A DNA stretch of 64,000 nucleotides from Tumebacillus_A lipolyticus (lineage in GTDB: Bacteria; Bacillota; Bacilli; Tumebacillales; Tumebacillaceae). Location: assembly GCF_042682745.1 (NCBI RefSeq), contig NZ_JBHUIO010000008.1, forward strand, positions 270,977 through 334,976, written 5' to 3'. Positions 45,175-54,487 of this stretch are shown here, in pieces (position 1 is the stretch's first letter; every line of letters starts with the position of its first letter). The translations under genes and the position numbers were made by a program. The notes under the pieces are model-generated. The model worked only from the letters and a program-made list of their open reading frames with translations. It did not search any database and was not told where the DNA came from.

Positions 45175-45708
45175 CTATACTTGCACGCGATTCAGATTGC
45201 CCATCTTGCCAGAGGATACGGATGGCGTGACACCCACATTTTGCTCATCTGCTTGAGGTTCGGCCGTCTCATGATGCACGTTGACTACACTTGGACGATG
45301 TCCAACACCGCTCGGCTGTCCGACGCGCTTGTCGATCACAACTTCGTAGCGAGCTGCCACTGCTGCCGCCGTTCCCAGCACTGCCAAATACGGAAAGATC
45401 AGCGCACCGACCACGCCCACCGCCGTCGGAATCGCCATCACGGTGCGCCCATCTCGCATGACGCGAATGCTCGACGCTTGTCCGGTTTGCACGATCTCCT
45501 GAATCTTCCCCACCAAGTCGCTTCCCATCACCTGAATCCGCTCTTCCATCTTCCCTGCAAGACCGGTATCACATGCGTGCCCCTCAAGCTCGATGCAAGC
45601 GCGCACCACATTGCGATCATTTCTCTCCAACACATCGTACGCCTCGCGATAAGAAATCTGGAAGCGTTTGCGCAAGATGTCCACTTTCTCAAGCATCGGG
45701 TCTGCCAT
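45175..45708 (-). CDS. DUF4342 protein with UBA-like N-terminus
   Basis: 177 residues. Residues 1-45 look like a UBA/TS-N-type three-helix domain (KVDILRKRFQISYREAYDVL). The DUF4342 region follows at about 50-125 (ERIQVMGSDLVGKIQEIVQT; TVMAIPTAVGVVGALIFPYL), with a hydrophobic segment that may be membrane-associated. The C-terminal 45 residues are low-complexity. Function unknown in the family. Hairpin CAAGGCAGATCCTGAC...GTCAGAACCTGCCTTG at 45108-45145 follows. Confidence 0.75.
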   Translation of the reverse strand: MADPMLEKVDILRKRFQISYREAYDVLERNDRNVVRACIELEGHACDTGLAGKMEERIQVMGSDLVGKIQEIVQTGQASSIRVMRDGRTVMAIPTAVGVVGALIFPYLAVLGTAAAVAARYEVVIDKRVGQPSGVGHRPSVVNVHHETAEPQADEQNVGVTPSVSSGKMGNLNRVQV

Positions 45709-45738
45709 CGTCTGTCACTCCTCCAAGATGTGCTTCAG

Positions 45739-46491
45739 CTATAGGTCGTATTTATGGAGTTGTTCTAAAAATGTACGAGACCGAAAACTCACGCCGCTGT
45801 ATTCATCCAGATATTGCTTCATGATCTTGCCCAACTGACGGCGCACATCATCGCCGACCTTCACCTCACCGAGCCTGCGCACATCCATCGTTTGAAATGT
45901 CTGCAACAGTTTGAGCGCGACCGGCTTCATCCAGATCGCCCGCTCGTCCGCATGATGACAATCTCCGCACAGCGGCCCGCCATGCTTGATGCTGAAGCGA
46001 ATCGACTGCTCCAACTGCCGGAAACAGTGCGCACAGTGGAAGAGCTCAGGACGGATGCCGGCGAGATCGAGCATCTTCATCTCGCAGAGCCGCACCAGGA
46101 TCTCCGGGTCTTTGCCTTCTGCAAGATGGGTGAGCAAGGTCAAGATCAATAAAAAAACGCCTCGTGAGGGCTCGCGTTCTTCCACAAAGCGGTCGGCTAA
46201 CTCCACCACATAAGACGCGTATGCAGCTTTGAACAGATCTTCTCCGATCGTCCGAAAGGAATCGTAAAGCTCCGCTTGCATGATCGTTCCCATCCCGCGC
46301 CCTTCGCCGATCGTGATCATGTACGATGCGTGAACAAAAGGCTGGGAAACGGAGTTTAACTGGCTCTGCGGCTTTTTTGCCCCGCGCGCCATCGCTCCGA
46401 ATTTCCCGTGCGTGTCAGACAGCAATGTCAGGATTTTGTTGCTCTCCCCATAATCGACCGTGCGCAACACGATCGCATCCACTTTTTTCAT
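45739..46491 (-). CDS. recO: DNA repair protein RecO
   Basis: 250 residues. N-terminal OB fold (DAIVLRTVDYGESNKILTLL; GKFGAMARGAKKP), a helical middle, and a four-Cys zinc site CAHC...CGDC near residues 152-177. RecO loads RecA onto SSB-coated single-stranded DNA together with RecR. It follows yqzL by 34 bases on the same strand, as in Bacillus. Confidence 0.95.
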   Translation of the reverse strand: MKKVDAIVLRTVDYGESNKILTLLSDTHGKFGAMARGAKKPQSQLNSVSQPFVHASYMITIGEGRGMGTIMQAELYDSFRTIGEDLFKAAYASYVVELADRFVEEREPSRGVFLLILTLLTHLAEGKDPEILVRLCEMKMLDLAGIRPELFHCAHCFRQLEQSIRFSIKHGGPLCGDCHHADERAIWMKPVALKLLQTFQTMDVRRLGEVKVGDDVRRQLGKIMKQYLDEYSGVSFRSRTFLEQLHKYDL

Positions 46492-46525
46492 CGGGCAACC
46501 TCTTTCGTCCCGTCAAACAAGCGCT

Positions 46526-46675
46526 CTATTCTGTGCGTGCTTCCAGCTCGTACTCCAACCTCTGCTCTGCTGCCTCTCCAAAGGATTCACGGTTCAAGCT
46601 CTGACATGCTTTATAGAGAAGATAGGCATCAATCTCACCTGTACTCTCGAAGTATCGCCACGAAAAATCTCGCAT
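46526..46675 (-). CDS. yqzL: YqzL-family small protein
   Basis: 49 residues from the ATG at 46675, with AAAGGATG upstream; the frame continues to 46738 without a site. It begins RDFSWRYFESTGEIDAYLLY, the family motif, and lies between era and recO exactly where yqzL is found in Bacillus. Function unknown. Confidence 0.8.
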   Translation of the reverse strand: MRDFSWRYFESTGEIDAYLLYKACQSLNRESFGEAAEQRLEYELEARTE

Positions 46676-46794
46676 GTAGCTCATCCTTTCTTCCAAGAGT
46701 GAGGGTGCTGCCAAACATCGTAACTCTATAGTTCGCAATCGACCTGTACCCTATACTATGGAAATACTGTCAGAGATGATTGTATGGATGCCTT

Positions 46795-47712
46795 CTACTC
46801 CTCAGTAAATCCGAAGTTGCGCAGCATATGTTCCCGATTGCGCCAGTCAGCTTTTACCTTGACCCACAGTTCCAGATATACTTTTGATCCGAGCAGCCGT
46901 TCGATATCCGTTCGAGCCATCTGGCCGACCTTTTTCAGCACAGAGCCTTGTTTGCCGATGATGATCGCTTTTTGCGAATCTCGTTCTGTGTAGATCGCCG
47001 CATGGATGTAGAGCATGTTGCGATCCTCTTTTGCCTGCATCTGCTCCACTTCCACCGCCACAGAGTGCGGCACCTCTTCCCTGGTCAGACGGAGCACTTT
47101 TTCACGGATCAGCTCCGCGACGATAAACCGCTCCGGATGGTCGGTCACCTGATCGGGCGGGTAGTAGTACGGACCTTCGGGCAGCAGATCTAAGATCAGA
47201 TCGCGAAGCCGCTCCACATTGTCTCCTGCCATCGCCGAGATCGGGATGATCTCAGCAAAAGGAAACTCATCTTTGTACGAGGAGATGATCTTTAGCAGCT
47301 TCTCCTTTTCGATCAGATCGATCTTGTTGATCACGAGGAAGATCGGCGTGTCTTTGACCGACTTTAAGATCTCGATGATATATTCGTCGCCCGCCCCTTT
47401 TTGCATCGTCGCGTCGACGAGGAACAGCACCGCTTCCACTTCCCGCAGCGTCTGCACTGCCACTTTGACCATGTGCTCGCCCAAGCGGTGTTTCGGCTTG
47501 TGGATGCCAGGCGTATCCATGAAGATGATCTGCCCTCGCTCATGGGTGACCACCCCGTGAATTCGGTTGCGCGTCGTTTGCGGCTTGTCGGCTGTGATCG
47601 CCACCTTCTGACCGACCATGTAGTTCATCAGCGTGGATTTCCCCACGTTCGGTCTTCCTACGATTGCGACAAAGCCGGAACGTGTCTTCTGTTTCGAATC
47701 TCGATTGCTCAC
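46795..47712 (-). CDS. era: GTPase Era
   Basis: 305 residues starting at GTG, overlapping the cdd stop by 4 bases (GTGA). G1 GRPNVGKST at 19-27, G2 region QTTRNRIHG, G3 DTPGIHKP, G4 NKIDLI, and a C-terminal KH domain (QKAIIIGKQGSVLKKVGQMA). Era binds the 3' end of 16S rRNA and assists 30S maturation. Confidence 0.96.
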   Translation of the reverse strand: MSNRDSKQKTRSGFVAIVGRPNVGKSTLMNYMVGQKVAITADKPQTTRNRIHGVVTHERGQIIFMDTPGIHKPKHRLGEHMVKVAVQTLREVEAVLFLVDATMQKGAGDEYIIEILKSVKDTPIFLVINKIDLIEKEKLLKIISSYKDEFPFAEIIPISAMAGDNVERLRDLILDLLPEGPYYYPPDQVTDHPERFIVAELIREKVLRLTREEVPHSVAVEVEQMQAKEDRNMLYIHAAIYTERDSQKAIIIGKQGSVLKKVGQMARTDIERLLGSKVYLELWVKVKADWRNREHMLRNFGFTEE

Positions 47713-48107
47713 TCCACCAAGTCCTCCTTTTGAAATGCAAACGGCAACAATTCTCCCACCGTCGTCTCACGGATCGCATCTTGTAAGTTCGACAAGATGA
47801 CCGGCGTGTCTGCCGGGCAAAATTCGGCCATCACCTGGCGGCAGGACCCGCAAGGCGAGACCGGCCCGTCCGTGTCGGCGACGACCGCGATCTTCTGAAT
47901 GTTAGCCTTCCCATCTGATACCGCTTTAAAGATTGCGGTCCGCTCTGCGCAGCAGCACAGCGGAAACGCCGCATTTTCGATGTTGCATCCGGTCACCACT
48001 TCGCCATCTGCAAGCAGAAGCGCCGCTCCGACCGGGAACTTCGAATAAGGTACGTACGCTCTCTCCCGCGCCAGTTTCGCCATCCTCACCAGTTCCATCA
48101 TTTCCAT
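47709..48107 (-). CDS. cdd: Cytidine deaminase
   Basis: 132 residues from the ATG at 48107, six bases after GGGGTGA (a GTG three codons upstream overlaps dgkA). Zinc and catalytic residues: CNIENAAFPLCCCAERTAIF with the Cys and Glu of the active site, and PCGSCRQVMAEF. It deaminates cytidine and deoxycytidine for salvage. Overlaps era by 4 bases and follows dgkA closely. Confidence 0.95.
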   Translation of the reverse strand: MEMMELVRMAKLARERAYVPYSKFPVGAALLLADGEVVTGCNIENAAFPLCCCAERTAIFKAVSDGKANIQKIAVVADTDGPVSPCGSCRQVMAEFCPADTPVILSNLQDAIRETTVGELLPFAFQKEDLVE

Positions 48108-48112
48108 GTAGG

Positions 48113-48607
48113 TCACCCCTGCTTTTTAGTTCGTGCGTACGCCCGCCAAGAGATCAAGAGGAGCACGAGGATGCCGAGCGGGATGAACGCCACGTAGATC
48201 GCCATCTCCCCCGTGTCCTGCAGATTGCGGAATTTGGGCGGAAACAATTTATCAAAGAAGACAAAAAAACCGACTATCACCGCATGTACTGCCGTCAGCA
48301 AGACGGCTGCTGCTGCCATATCTTTGGCAATCTTCGCCAGCGGGTGATAGTCGTGGGTCACAAGATCGACGACCGCTTCGATCGCCGTATTGAACAGCTC
48401 TGCTGCCACGACCAAGATGATGGAAAAAAAGACGAGCACGATCTCCAGCTTGCTCAGGTCGAGCAGCAAGCTCAAGATCATGGCACACAGCGCAACAACA
48501 AAATGAATCCGCATGTTGCGCTGTGTGGTCAGGGCATGGGTCATGCCCTCGACCGCATATGAGAAGCTTTTCAACAGCTTGCTTTGCTGAAACATTTCGG
48601 GCTTCAC
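48113..48607 (-). CDS. dgkA: Diacylglycerol/undecaprenol kinase
   Basis: 164 residues starting at GTG, overlapping the ybeY stop by 4 bases. The family signature AAELFNTAIEAVVDLVTHDY followed by HPLAKIAKDMAAAAVLL is present. Gram-positive members phosphorylate undecaprenol, feeding the cell-wall lipid carrier. It is about 40 residues longer than Bacillus DgkA and ends with one extra membrane helix (EMAIYVAFIPLGILVLLLIS) and a basic tail. Confidence 0.93.
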   Translation of the reverse strand: MKPEMFQQSKLLKSFSYAVEGMTHALTTQRNMRIHFVVALCAMILSLLLDLSKLEIVLVFFSIILVVAAELFNTAIEAVVDLVTHDYHPLAKIAKDMAAAAVLLTAVHAVIVGFFVFFDKLFPPKFRNLQDTGEMAIYVAFIPLGILVLLLISWRAYARTKKQG

Positions 48608-49107
48608 CCCCGCTTGATTCCCGCTGCCTCCATGATCGCTTCCTGACGGGAAAACATCTCCTGCTCCTCTTCCTCGGTGCCATGATCATAGCCGATCAGA
48701 TGCAGGAAGCCGTGCACCGCGAGAAACGCCAACTCGCGCTCCAAGCTGTGGCCGTAGCTTTCCGCTTGACGCTTGGCGGTCGGCACCGAGATGATGATGT
48801 CGCCGAGCATGTCGTCCTGTTCGATCTGATCCGCATCTTCCGCATCGAAAAAGATCTCAGGCTCCTCTGCCGCCTCTTCCATCATCGCAAAGGAAAGCAC
48901 ATCTGTCGGCGCATCCTTGCCGCGATAGGTGCGGTTGAGCTCGTGGATCTCCTCATCGCTGACGAGCGAGATCACCACATCTCCGCTTTCGATGCGCTCA
49001 TGGTCTGCGGCGCTGGCGAGCGCTCGACCGAGCAGTTCTTCGACGTCAAAACTGAATTCTTCCCCGTACTCATTCACTATTTCCACCGTGATCGGGTTGC
49101 GTTCCAT
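48604..49107 (-). CDS. ybeY: Endoribonuclease YbeY
   Basis: 167 residues. The zinc site HGFLHLIGYDH is near residue 130 and the conserved Arg/Lys region NRTYRGKDAPTDVLSFAMME precedes it. YbeY matures the 16S rRNA 3' end and takes part in ribosome quality control. Part of the pgpH-ybeY-dgkA-cdd-era run. Confidence 0.95.
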   Translation of the reverse strand: MERNPITVEIVNEYGEEFSFDVEELLGRALASAADHERIESGDVVISLVSDEEIHELNRTYRGKDAPTDVLSFAMMEEAAEEPEIFFDAEDADQIEQDDMLGDIIISVPTAKRQAESYGHSLERELAFLAVHGFLHLIGYDHGTEEEEQEMFSRQEAIMEAAGIKRG

Positions 49108-49155
49108 AGCTCTAACTCCTTCAACTTGCGACTAGTCGTTCGATGTGGTAGCAGA

Positions 49156-51255
49156 TCATTTTGATTTAGGCAGTTCCGGATATTCGATACGCGCGTGGTA
49201 GATCCCGTTGAGCGTGCGCAAAAACGCGTCGGCGATCCTGTCCAGATCTTTGAGCGTCAGGTCGCACTCGTCGAGCTGACCATCGTTTAGGCGGTCCTTA
49301 AAAATCTTGTGGATCACCGACTCGATCCGATTGGGCGTCGGGCGGTTCATCGAGCGCACCGCCGCCTCGACCGCGTCGCAGAGCATGACGATCGCCGCCT
49401 CTTTAAACTGCGGCTTCGGCCCGTCATAGCGGAAGTCGTCCACGTTGATCGTGCCGCTCTTGTCCTGCTCCAGCGCCTTGTTGTAAAAGTACCACAGGAT
49501 CGTCGTGCCGTGATGCTGCAGACAGATGTCGCGAATCGGCTTCGGCAGGCGGTGCTCCTCCTGCATCTCCAGACCGTCGCGAACGTGTGAGGTGATGATC
49601 AGGTGTGACAGGCTCGGCGCGATCTTGTCATGCGGATTTTCCTTGGACAGCTGATTCTCGATAAAGAACAGCGGCCGCTTCATCTTGCCGACATCGTGGT
49701 AGTACGCCCCCACCCGGCAGAGCAGCGGATCGGCGCCAACCATCTCTGCTGCAGCTTCGGCGAGGTTGCCGACGATCAGCGAGTGATGGTAGGTCCCCGG
49801 CGCTTCCATCAGCAGCTTCTTGAGCAGCGGATGGTTCGGGTTGGACAGCTCCAAGAGCGAGATCGGCGTCAGGATGCCAAACGAGCTCTCCAAAAACGGC
49901 AGCACGCCGATGGTGACGACCGCTGAGAACACGCCGGAGATGATGCCGAAGAGCAGCGATTGCAGGTACTGGCTAAACTCTGTCCCCGACGAGGCGAGCG
50001 CCTGCATCACCGTGATCGTCAAGAGGTTGACCCCGGCGATGATAAACCCTGCCCGCATGATCACCATGCGGTGTTTGACGCGCGAGACTGCAAACGTGCC
50101 GACCAGCCCTGCGATAAACGAGACGAAGACGAATTGGAGCTTCGCATCGAACACCTGTCCGGTCATCAGCGCGAACAAAAAGGAGAGCATGATGCCCAGC
50201 TGCGCATCGAACAGGATCGTCACTATCATCGTGCCCATCGCCACAGGCGTCAGATACCCGATGGTGGCAAATCCGAGCGATTCGCCGAGCGAGAGCACCT
50301 TCATCCCCGCCGCCGTCAGTACAATGATGATCGCCAGACAGAGCAGCAGGAGGTTGTTCTTGCCGACCTTCGACCCGATCAGCTCCAGATAGAAGGCGAG
50401 CACGAGCGTCCAGAGCACGACAAACCCTGCCAGGCCGACATACATCAGGTAGTTCGGCTCTTCGTCTGTCAGCTTGAGGTCTTTTAACCGCGAATAGATG
50501 CTCTCATCGATCCGCTCTCCCTCTTTGGCGATGATCTCCCCCATGTAGATCATGATCGGCGAGACGTTCTGCATCGCTTCTGCGCGCTTTTTCTCCGTCG
50601 CTTCCTTGTCATAGATCATATTCGGGCGGACGACCGTCTTGACCAGCTCTTTGACGATCATCCGCTTGTCGCGATCGAGGTCCGAGTAGCCCAGCTGAGC
50701 GTCGAGCTTCTGATCGATCACCGGCATCGTCTCTTCATAGATCTCTTCGGAGTAGATATTTTCTGCGATGCGAACCGCTTCTTTGTTCACGCTTTGCAAG
50801 CTTTCGGTCGGGAGGGTGAGGAAGCTCTTGACCGCATCCTCCTTGATCATCGCCTGCAGATTCGCTTTGCGCATGTTCTCATATCGTTCCGCTTCCGGAA
50901 TCGTCGGATCGCCCTTCACCCGCTTGATCGCTTCGAAAAACTTGTCCAAGTTCTCGACCGCTCGCTGCTCGACCCCGGTGTCGCGATTGAATTGGCGGGT
51001 GATCTTGCCTGCCGCCTCTTCGCGCGCCAGCTCGGTCGCACGCTTGTCCACAGCATCTGTCGGCGCCTTGATCTGCTTCTCCGCGATCGAGCCGACATGA
51101 TAGTCGTAGCGCTCCGGCAACACGTTGCCAATAAAAAGAAAATAAAGGAGCACCGAGAGAACGACATAGATCGTCACCCGCAAGGAGCGGCTTTTTTTCG
51201 TTTCAGGACTTAGTGTGATCTGTCGAATGTGTCTCAGCAGATTGCTCCTCATCAT
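49156..51255 (-). CDS. pgpH: Cyclic-di-AMP phosphodiesterase PgpH (YqfF), 7TM-HD
   Basis: 699 residues. One N-terminal membrane helix (about 26-45), a large extracellular region to about residue 275, seven more membrane helices to about 465, and a cytoplasmic HD domain with GTYHHSL, CRVGAYYHDVGKMKRP, and LIITSHV / CLQHHGTTI metal ligands. It degrades the essential second messenger c-di-AMP. It follows phoH by 39 bases. Confidence 0.95.
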   Translation of the reverse strand: MMRSNLLRHIRQITLSPETKKSRSLRVTIYVVLSVLLYFLFIGNVLPERYDYHVGSIAEKQIKAPTDAVDKRATELAREEAAGKITRQFNRDTGVEQRAVENLDKFFEAIKRVKGDPTIPEAERYENMRKANLQAMIKEDAVKSFLTLPTESLQSVNKEAVRIAENIYSEEIYEETMPVIDQKLDAQLGYSDLDRDKRMIVKELVKTVVRPNMIYDKEATEKKRAEAMQNVSPIMIYMGEIIAKEGERIDESIYSRLKDLKLTDEEPNYLMYVGLAGFVVLWTLVLAFYLELIGSKVGKNNLLLLCLAIIIVLTAAGMKVLSLGESLGFATIGYLTPVAMGTMIVTILFDAQLGIMLSFLFALMTGQVFDAKLQFVFVSFIAGLVGTFAVSRVKHRMVIMRAGFIIAGVNLLTITVMQALASSGTEFSQYLQSLLFGIISGVFSAVVTIGVLPFLESSFGILTPISLLELSNPNHPLLKKLLMEAPGTYHHSLIVGNLAEAAAEMVGADPLLCRVGAYYHDVGKMKRPLFFIENQLSKENPHDKIAPSLSHLIITSHVRDGLEMQEEHRLPKPIRDICLQHHGTTILWYFYNKALEQDKSGTINVDDFRYDGPKPQFKEAAIVMLCDAVEAAVRSMNRPTPNRIESVIHKIFKDRLNDGQLDECDLTLKDLDRIADAFLRTLNGIYHARIEYPELPKSK

Positions 51256-51294
51256 CGCTTCTTCTCCTTACCTTTTCCTTGCTAGGCCGACCGA

Positions 51295-52323
51295 TCAACC
51301 TAGCTCTTCATCGTACGCTTGGATGATCTTTTGCACCAGATGATGTCGTACGACATCCTGCTCCGTCAAGAAGATAAACGAAATGTCCTCAACCTTTTTT
51401 AAAATGCGAACCGCTTCGTTCAAGCCGGACAGCTTGCCGCGCGGCAGATCGATCTGGGTCACATCCCCTGTGACGACCATTTTCGACCCAAAACCGAGCC
51501 GCGTCAAGAACATTTTCATCTGTTCGGGCGTGGTGTTCTGCGCTTCGTCCATGATCACGAAGGAATCTTCCAGCGTGCGCCCGCGCATGTAGGCGAGCGG
51601 CGCGACTTCGATGATGCCGCGCTCCATATACTTGGCTGTGTTCTCCGGGCCGAGCACGTCGTAGAGCGAATCGTAGAGCGGCCGCAGATACGGATCGACC
51701 TTCTCCTGCAGGTCGCCTGGCAGAAAGCCGAGGTTCTCTCCCGCCTCGACCGCCGGACGGGTCAGCACGAGCTTCTTCACCTCGCCCTTTTTCAGCGCGG
51801 TGACCGCCATGACGACTGCGAGATAGGTCTTGCCCGTGCCGGCCGGTCCGACCCCGAAGACGATGTCGCGCTTTTTGATCGCGCGGATGTAGTCGCGCTG
51901 CCCGAGCGTCTTGATGCGAATCGACTTGCCCTTGTAGGTGGTGGCGATCTCCTCTGCGTACAGCTCTAACAGCTGTTCAGCAGAGCTCGTCTGCGCCAGC
52001 TTGATCGCATAGGCGATGTCTCGCTCCTTGATCGCCTGCCCTTTGCGGATCAGCTTGATCAGCACGGAGAACAGGTGCTCCAACACTTCGATCTCCTCTT
52101 GACTGCCCGTCATCGTGATCTCGATGCCGCGAACATGAATCTTGGTCGCAAACGCCCCTTCGATCTGTTTGAGATGGGCATCATGAGGGCCAAACAGTTG
52201 AGTCGCCTCATGATTATCTTGCAAAGCCAGCTTTTTCGTGATCGGTTGGTTGTCCAATCCTTTGCTCCACTCCTTTAGATGCGTATCTATCTTGAACTCG
52301 CCGTCGAGTCTGCTAACTTCCAT
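51295..52323 (-). CDS. phoH: PhoH-like ATPase
   Basis: 342 residues. An N-terminal KH-like region is followed by the PhoH ATPase with Walker A GPAGTGKT at residues 159-166, LTRPAVEAGENLGFLPGDLQ, Walker B FVIMDEAQNT and VVTGDVTQIDLP. It is thought to act on RNA with YbeY. It follows yqfD by 40 bases; its own ribosome-binding site is weak. Confidence 0.94.
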   Translation of the reverse strand: MEVSRLDGEFKIDTHLKEWSKGLDNQPITKKLALQDNHEATQLFGPHDAHLKQIEGAFATKIHVRGIEITMTGSQEEIEVLEHLFSVLIKLIRKGQAIKERDIAYAIKLAQTSSAEQLLELYAEEIATTYKGKSIRIKTLGQRDYIRAIKKRDIVFGVGPAGTGKTYLAVVMAVTALKKGEVKKLVLTRPAVEAGENLGFLPGDLQEKVDPYLRPLYDSLYDVLGPENTAKYMERGIIEVAPLAYMRGRTLEDSFVIMDEAQNTTPEQMKMFLTRLGFGSKMVVTGDVTQIDLPRGKLSGLNEAVRILKKVEDISFIFLTEQDVVRHHLVQKIIQAYDEELG

Positions 52324-52363
52324 TCGGTTTCACAATTCTTTCGACCCGCGCGATCCTCTGTCA

Positions 52364-53536
52364 TCATCCTTGAGGAGTCCCGATGTTTTCCAGAACTTCG
52401 CTGAATACTTCTACCTCTAAATTACCATCTTTTATAGTACTCCGCAAAACTTTTTGCTTGGTGAACTCCGCGTCCTCCCCGATCTTCCCCTGCAAGTCCA
52501 TTCTGGCGAGCCGAAGCGCTTCTTCTTCCGCCTGTTCCTTGGTCAGCGTCACCTGCTCCGCTTCCACCTCCTGATAGGTGGTGGTTCGAAACTGGATCGG
52601 GAAGACAAAGTCCCCGATTTTCAGCGCCTTGTCCTCGCTTGTCTCCTCTGCATTTTCGAACGGAACCTTGCCATAGCCCCAGATCTGCACCGGATGGCCA
52701 AAAAAGGTGAGAAACTGCTTCTCGACCGCTTCGCCGGTGAACGCCTTGCGCGACGTCTTGAGCGCGACGGTCAGCTTGGACGTGTACCACACCGCCGCCT
52801 TGACGACACCTGACGCATGCACGCGCGTCTTTCCATCGTCGAGCGTGCCGGAGATCAGCACCTGCCCAGGAACGACCAGCGTCTCGCGCTTGACCATCGC
52901 GACCCCGCGATGCGGTTGGATCTGCTTGACCACCCCTTTTTTCGACGCGACAATATTTTGCGGTTGGTTGGAGGGCGCTTCGATACCTGGTACCTTCTCG
53001 ACGACTTGGATCGAGATTTTCGTGCCCTGAATCTGCACGCCCGCCCAGAAGAGCTCCGGAATTTTATCCAGCAGTTGATTCTGCAAGATGTCGGTGTCCG
53101 GCAGTTTGCCGATCCGCATCCCGCGGTGAATCCCGATCTCAGAAGCGGCCTGCAAAATGCGCTCTTGCTGCAGGCGCTGAAGATCTCCGCTGACCTCCAC
53201 CTCCCAGACGAACGAGGTGAGCGCATAGAGCGAGATGAAAAAAGTGAGCGCTCCTGCGACGAAAAACTTCCGCCGCCGCGCCCGCCACGCCAAAAAAGGC
53301 ACCCCTCGCTTGCGCTCAAAGCGGATGCGCGTGCGCGTCTTGCTGAGCAGAGCGCGCAGTCTCGCCACATCCTTGCGGTGCATCTTCAGACGATAGACAT
53401 TTTCGCCTACCTGTTTGATCTCCCAGAACAGAATCCCCTGCTCGGTCGCCCTGTTCAATAGCTCCGGAATGCGCTCTCCCCGCAAAGACATGACCACATA
53501 GCCATGCCAAAAGTCAAGCAACCACCTTCCTAACAT
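52364..53536 (-). CDS. yqfD: Sporulation protein YqfD
   Basis: 390 residues. N-terminal domain with LKMHRKDVARLRALLSKTRT, a membrane helix at about 90-112 (KFFVAGALTFFISLYALTSF), and a large extracytoplasmic part with KISIQVVEKVPG and VVKQIQPHRGVAMVKR. YqfD is made in the forespore/mother cell under sporulation sigma control and is needed at stage IV. ATG preceded by CAGGAGGAAC. Paired with yqfC. Confidence 0.92.
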   Translation of the reverse strand: MLGRWLLDFWHGYVVMSLRGERIPELLNRATEQGILFWEIKQVGENVYRLKMHRKDVARLRALLSKTRTRIRFERKRGVPFLAWRARRRKFFVAGALTFFISLYALTSFVWEVEVSGDLQRLQQERILQAASEIGIHRGMRIGKLPDTDILQNQLLDKIPELFWAGVQIQGTKISIQVVEKVPGIEAPSNQPQNIVASKKGVVKQIQPHRGVAMVKRETLVVPGQVLISGTLDDGKTRVHASGVVKAAVWYTSKLTVALKTSRKAFTGEAVEKQFLTFFGHPVQIWGYGKVPFENAEETSEDKALKIGDFVFPIQFRTTTYQEVEAEQVTLTKEQAEEEALRLARMDLQGKIGEDAEFTKQKVLRSTIKDGNLEVEVFSEVLENIGTPQG

Positions 53537-53558
53537 GAGCGGTTCCTCCTGTAACGGC

Positions 53559-53840
53559 TTATTCTTTGTATTGGATGCCCGAGATGCTTCCTTCGATCAC
53601 CACTTCGGCCGGAAAGATCGCTTTGATCGTCAGCTCTTTGCCATGCACACTGAGCTCGCCTTGGGAAAGCGCGAGGCGAAGCAGATCATCTCGAAACTCT
53701 TTGACGCCTCGGTAATTCTCCACATACAGTTGCATGCCCCCGATCAGGGTGATGCGGGGCAGATCGAGAACCGAGTCTTTTGGCACGTCGAGCAACTCGG
53801 CAGCCAGTTTCTTTACGCGTTGACTCCACGTGGTGCGCAC
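53559..53840 (-). CDS. yqfC: Sporulation protein YqfC
   Basis: 93 residues starting at GTG at 53840, placed by GGAGGGGGC; this gives the exact Bacillus length. It contains the YabP/YqfC fold (LPRITLIGGMQLYVENYRGV; LTIKAIFPAEVVIEG). Its partner YqfD follows 22 bases downstream. Confidence 0.9.
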   Translation of the reverse strand: MRTTWSQRVKKLAAELLDVPKDSVLDLPRITLIGGMQLYVENYRGVKEFRDDLLRLALSQGELSVHGKELTIKAIFPAEVVIEGSISGIQYKE

Positions 53841-53903
53841 AGCGGCCCCCTCCTTTTCTATGTACATATGCGCCGGTCGCCCGCGCTAGTACGAAGACAA
53901 CGC

Positions 53904-53945
53904 AAAAGGAGAGACCTTCCCAGTAGGGAAGAGGTCTCTCCTTTT
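53904..53945 (-). terminator. Terminator of the nfeD-floA operon
   Basis: Perfect 13-bp stem AAAAGGAGAGACC / GGTCTCTCCTTTT. The flanking A/T supplies the T tract on the minus strand. It lies between the anchored-protein gene and yqfC. Confidence 0.85.
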
Positions 53946-53979
53946 GCTGTTTGACGCTTTGCTTGTTGAGATGCGTTCG

Positions 53980-54477
53980 CTAGCGCCCTTTGCGATTTGG
54001 CCGCCACGGTTGTTTCGAGCGCGGCTCGCCGAGGACTTCGCGCAGGAATACCGCTCGCTTGAGGTTCTGTTTGGTCAAGAGCTCCGGGTGTGCAGCTCGG
54101 GTCGGCCTTTGGGCAGCATGAACAGGTGCAGCTGCGCCTCTCGAACCGACGCTCATGCTCGGCACAGCTACCTTCAGCTGTTCGGGCAGCATTTCTGGCA
54201 GCGATTCTGGCGATGGCTCTGGCGGGCGATTCGCTTCCGCTCGATGATCAGGCTGAAGCTCCGGCTGGCTCGCCTCTTTTGGCTTGGCCGCTTGCTCTTT
54301 CTTCTGTTCATCGTCAGAGCCGATCTCCAAATATTCTTCTACCGTTTTGCCGATCACCTTCCAAAGCTCAACGTTTTGCTGGCGATTCCCCTTTTTTTCA
54401 GCTTCCGACTTCTTTTTGAAAATGTTCCACACGATGGCGACAAGTATCGGAATGATCCAAGTATACTCAAAGTCCAC
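53980..54477 (-). CDS. Membrane-anchored, largely disordered protein downstream of floA
   Basis: 165 residues. One N-terminal membrane helix (EYTWIIPILVAIVWNIF), a charged helix, then a Pro/Ala/Gln-rich disordered linker (about 55-125), and a basic C-terminal motif (LLTKQNLKRAVFLREVLGEP, then RSKQPWRP). The short anchor, linker and conserved-looking tail suggest an adaptor for the flotillin microdomain encoded just upstream (11-base gap). No family name recognised. Confidence 0.65.
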   Translation of the reverse strand: MDFEYTWIIPILVAIVWNIFKKKSEAEKKGNRQQNVELWKVIGKTVEEYLEIGSDDEQKKEQAAKPKEASQPELQPDHRAEANRPPEPSPESLPEMLPEQLKVAVPSMSVGSRGAAAPVHAAQRPTRAAHPELLTKQNLKRAVFLREVLGEPRSKQPWRPNRKGR

Positions 54478-54487
54478 CCTGCCTCAC

